A stretch of 64,000 bases of DNA, taken from contig OZ025250.1 in the NCBI GenBank assembly GCA_964019135.1, positions 54,311,357 through 54,375,356 on the forward strand, written 5' to 3'. A program made the translations under genes and the position numbers. The notes beneath the pieces were generated by a model. That model was not told where the DNA came from and ran no database searches. It saw nothing but the letters and a program-made list of their open reading frames with translations. Positions within the stretch are counted from its first letter, which is position 1, and every line of letters starts with the position of its first letter. This DNA comes from Arenicola marina (Eukaryota; Annelida; Polychaeta; Arenicolidae). Of the stretch, positions 60,291 through 64,000 are shown in pieces.

Positions 60291-62870
60291 CGTTACCCGA
60301 AATTCATGTTAGGCTGCGGGTGAAAAAGAAGGTACCTAACCCTGACCCCAACCCGACCCCGAGCGCAAGCTATCCCCTGTACATAAACCCTAAGGATAGT
60401 ACAGATGTGTCATTGACAGAGCGGGCGGCCGTTACCCGAAATGCAGGAGTGGCGGCGGGAGAAAAAGAGGGTACCTAACCCTGACCACAACGAGACCCCG
60501 AGCGCAAGCTACCCCCTGTACCTAAACCATAAGGATAGTACAGATGTGGCATTGACAGAGCGGGCGGCCATTACCCGAAATGCAGGTGTGGCGGCGGGTG
60601 AAAAAGAGGGTACCTAACCCTGACCCCAACCCGGCCCCGAGCGCAATCTACCCCCTGTACCTAAACCCTAAAGATAGTACAGATGTGGCATTGACAGAGT
60701 GGGCGGCCGTTACCCGAAATGCACGTGTAGCGGCGGGTGAAAAAGAGGGAACCTAACTCTGACCCCAACCCGACCCCGAGCGCAATCTACCCCCTGTGCC
60801 TATACTCTAAGGATAGTACTGATGTGGCATTGACAGAGCTGGCGGCCGTGAACCGAAATGCAGGTTAGGCTGCGGGTGAGAAAGAGGGTCCCTAACCCTG
60901 ACCCCAACCCGACCCCGAGCGCAATCTACATCCTGTACCTAAACCCTAAGGATAGTACTGATGTGGCCTTGACGGAGCGGGCGGCCGTGAACCGAAATGC
61001 AGGTGAGGCGGCGGTTCAAGAGGGTACCTAACCCAGACCCCAACCCGACCCCGAGCGCAATCTACCCCCTGTGCCTAAACCCCAAGGATATTACAGATGT
61101 AGCATTCACAGAGCGGGCGGCCATTACCCGAAATGCAGGTGTAGCGGCGGGTGAAAAAGAGGGTACCTAACCCTGACCCCAACCCGACCCCGAGCGCAAG
61201 CTATCCCCTGTACATAAACCCTAAGGATAGTACAGATGTGTCATTGACAGAGCGGGCGGCCGTTACCCGAAATGCAGGAGTGGCGGCGGGTGAAAAAGGG
61301 ATACCTAACCCTGACCCCAACCCGACCCTGAGCGCAATCTACCCCCTGTACCTAATCCCTAAGGATAGTACAGATGTGGCATTGACAGAGCGGGCGGCCG
61401 TTACCCGAAGTGCAGGTGTAGCGGCGGGAGAAAAATAGGGTATCTAACCCTGACCCCAAACCGACCCCGAGCGCAATCTACCCCCTGTGCCTAAGCCCTA
61501 AGGATAGTACTGATGTGGCATTGGCAGAGCGGGCGGCCGTTACCCGAAATGCAGGTGATGCGGCGGTTGAAGAGGGTATCTAACCCTGACCCCAAACCGA
61601 CGCCGAGCGCAATCTACCCCCTGTACCTAAACCCTAAGGATAGTACAGATGTGGCATTGACAGAGCGGGCGGCCGTTACCCGAAATTCATGTTAGGCTGC
61701 GGGTGAAAAAGAAGGTACCTAACCCTGACCCCAACCCGACCCCGAGCGCAAGCTATCCCCTGTACATAAACCCTAAGGATAGTACAGATGTGTCATTGAC
61801 AGAGCGGGCGGCCGTTACCCGAAATGCAGGAGTGGCGGCGGGAGAAAAAGAGGGTACCTAACCCTGACCACAACGAGACCCCGAGCGCAAGCTACCCCCT
61901 GTACCTAAACCATAAGGATAGTACAGATGTGGCATTGACAGAGCGGGCGGCCATTACCCGAAATGCAGGTGTGGCGGCGGGTGAAAAAGAGGGTACCTAA
62001 CCCTGACCCCAACCCGGCCCCGAGCGCAATCTACCCCCTGTACCTAAACCCTAAAGATAGTACAGATGTGGCATTGACAGAGTGGGCGGCCGTTACCCGA
62101 AATGCACGTGTAGCGGCGGGTGAAAAAGAGGGAACCTAACTCTGACCCCAACCCGACCCCGAGCGCAATCTACCCCCTGTGCCTATACCCTAAGGATAGT
62201 ACTGATGTGGCATTGACAGAGCTGGCGGCCGTGAACCGAAATGCAGGTTAGGCTGCGGGTGAGAAAGAGGGTCCCTAACCCTGACCCCAACCCGACCCCG
62301 AGCGCAATCTACATCCTGTACCTAAACCCTAAGGATAGTACTGATGTGGCCTTGACGGAGCGGGCGGCCGTGAACCGAAATGCAGGTGAGGCGGCGGTTC
62401 AAGAGGGTACCTAACCCAGACCCCAACCCGACCCCGAGCGCAATCTACCCCCTGTGCCTAAACCCCAAGGATATTACAGATGTAGCATTCACAGAGCGGG
62501 CGGCCATTACCCGAAATGCAGGTGTAGCGGCGGGTGAAAAAGAGGGTACCTAACCCTGACCCCAACCCGACCCCGAGCGCAAGCTATCCCCTGTACATAA
62601 ACCCTAAGGATAGTACAGATGTGTCATTGACAGAGCGGGCGGCCGTTACCCGAAATGCAGGAGTGGCGGCGGGTGAAAAAGGGATACCTAACCCTGACCC
62701 CAACCCGACCCTGAGCGCAATCTACCCCCTGTACCTAATCCCTAAGGATAGTACAGATGTGGCATTGACAGAGCGGGCGGCCGTTACCCGAAGTGCAGGT
62801 GTAGCGGCGGGAGAAAAATAGGGTATCTAACCCTGACCCCAAACCGACCCCGAGCGCAATCTACCCCCTG
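60081..62870. repeat. 1383-bp tandem duplication, two copies
   Basis: Landmarks at 60130 and 61513, and at 61151 and 62534, are each 1383 bp apart, with almost no differences over the block. The join is at about 61464-61488. From about 62960 to the right edge the sequence again resembles 55302-56342 (offset 7658). Confidence 0.88.
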
Positions 62871-64000
62871 TATCTAAACCCTAAAGATAGTACTGATGTG
62901 GCATTGACAGAGCGGGCGGCCGTGAACCGAAATGCAGGTTAGGCGGCCGGTGAAGAAGAGGGTACCTAACCCTGACCCCTTCCCGACCCTGAGCGCAATC
63001 TACCCCTGTACCTAAACCCTAAGAATAGTACAGATGTGGCATTGACAGAGCGGGCGGCCGTTACCCGAAATGCAGGTTCTACCCCCTGTACCTAAAGCCT
63101 GAGGATAGTACAGATGTGGCAATAACATAGCGGGCGGCCCTGATCCACAAGGGAGGTGAGGCGGCGGGTGAAAAATAGGGTACCTAACCTTGACCCCAAC
63201 CCGACCCCGAGCGCAATCTACCCCCTGTACCTAAACCCTAAGGATAGTACAGATGTGGCATTGACAGAGCGGGCGGCCGTTACCCGAAATGCAGGTGTAG
63301 CGGCGGGAGAAAAGGAGGGTACCTAACCCTGACCCCAACCCGACCCCGAGCGCAATCTACCCCCTGTACCTAAACCCTAAGGATAGTACAGATGTGGCGT
63401 TGACAGACCGGGCAGCCGTTACCCGAAATGCAGGTGTAGCGGCGAGTGAGAAAGCGGGTACCTAACCCTGACCCCAACCCGACCCCGAGCGCAATCTACC
63501 CCCTGTACCTAAACCCCAAAGGAGAGTACTGATGTGGCATTGACAGAGCGGGCGGCCGTGAAGCGAAATGCAGGTTAGGCTGTGGGTGAAAAGGAGGGTA
63601 CCTAACCCTGACCCCAACCCGAACCCGAGCGCAATCTACCTCCTGTACCTAAACCCTAAGGATAGTACTAATGTAGCTTTGACAGAGCGGGCGGCCGTTA
63701 CCCGAAATGCATGTGTAGCGGCGGGTGAAAAAGAGGGTACCTAACCCTGACGCCAACCCAACCTCGAGCGCAATCTACCCCCTGTACCTAAGCCCTAAGG
63801 ATAGTACAGATGTGACCTTGACAGAGCGGGCGGCCCTTACGCGAAATGCAGGTTAGGCTGCGGGTGAAAACGAGGGTACCTAACCCTGACCCCAACCCGA
63901 CCCCGAGCGCAAGCTATCCCCTGTACATAAACCCTAAGGATAGTACAGATGTGTCATTGACAGAGCGGGCGGCCGTTACCCGAAATGCAGGAGTGGCGGC

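Larger units (their letters stand above)
32535..64000. repeat. 139-bp satellite array with telomere-like core
   Basis: The standard unit is 139 bp (for example GAGGGTACCT at 33071 and 33210). It contains GGTACC, then CCTAAC-CCTGAC-CCCAAC-CCGACC, then GAGCGCAATCTACCCCCTG, CCTAAACCCTAAGGATAG, a GAGCGGGCGGCC block and a GCGGCGGGTGAAAAAG block. About 31.4 kb, or roughly 226 unit-equivalents, are in the window, and the array continues past the right edge. All plus-strand frames of 60-95 codons within it are repeat translations: 139 is not a multiple of three and most units carry TAA in GGTACCTAA. Confidence 0.97.

Noticed and set aside
36636-62821. Repeated plus-strand frames of 60-95 codons beginning MWHWQSGRP, MCHRKSGRP or MKKRVPNPD
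   Set aside because: They are produced by the 139-bp satellite and recur at its duplication offsets. Most end at the TAA in GGTACCTAA.

Overview
The window is eukaryotic DNA. It shows spliced exons with GT/AG borders, a CCAAT/TATA promoter, LINE, SINE, MITE and LTR-element remains, CpG-decayed duplicates and long satellite arrays, and no bacterial-style operon. The transposon mix (a LINE with a GAATT tail, a tRNA-headed SINE, several TIR elements) and the expanded zinc-finger/tyrosine-recombinase gene suggest a marine invertebrate. Amphioxus is my best guess, but the sequence alone does not settle it.

Layout. 1-5940 is a satellite of 241-bp units, 24 in exact register plus one decayed edge unit, running off the left edge. 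5941-6700 is short duplicated non-coding sequence. 6700-11530 holds the only convincing protein-coding locus: a promoter (7084-7180) followed by at least nine exons whose splice phases fit together. They encode C2H2-like zinc fingers, an acidic/proline-rich linker, a helical core-binding region and the C-terminal catalytic part of a tyrosine recombinase (R, H and Y visible). The locus looks inactivated: one exon has an in-frame stop, the region that should hold the first half of the catalytic domain is taken up by two minisatellites, and a partial paralogous copy lies just upstream.

11554-25850 is a transposon graveyard: a perfect 15-bp hairpin, a Ty3/gypsy integrase scrap, a G-rich tandem array, a LINE 3' end, a SINE inside a MITE, a direct duplication of a CpG-type promoter region (19.1 and 20.7 kb), a 625-bp MITE with two nested pairs of inverted repeats, a 396-bp foldback palindrome and a 443-bp element with 47-bp inverted repeats. 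Much of the AT-rich DNA between has no recognisable gene.

25848-29290 is a 42-bp-monomer tandem array with a 626-bp higher-order period. 30274-32520 is a 2.25-kb element with TA target sites whose two halves are built of different AACGTT-containing tandem repeats around a possible two-exon minus-strand gene remnant.

From about 32535 to the right edge is one satellite (139-bp unit, with an 80-bp deleted form) whose unit contains a run of degenerate telomere-like hexamers. It was built by nested tandem duplications of 1383, 5028 and 9034 bp. The window is thus about 26 kb of repeat-rich sequence caught between two homogenised satellites, as expected of subtelomeric or pericentromeric chromatin. 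The open frames inside the arrays are by-products of repetition.
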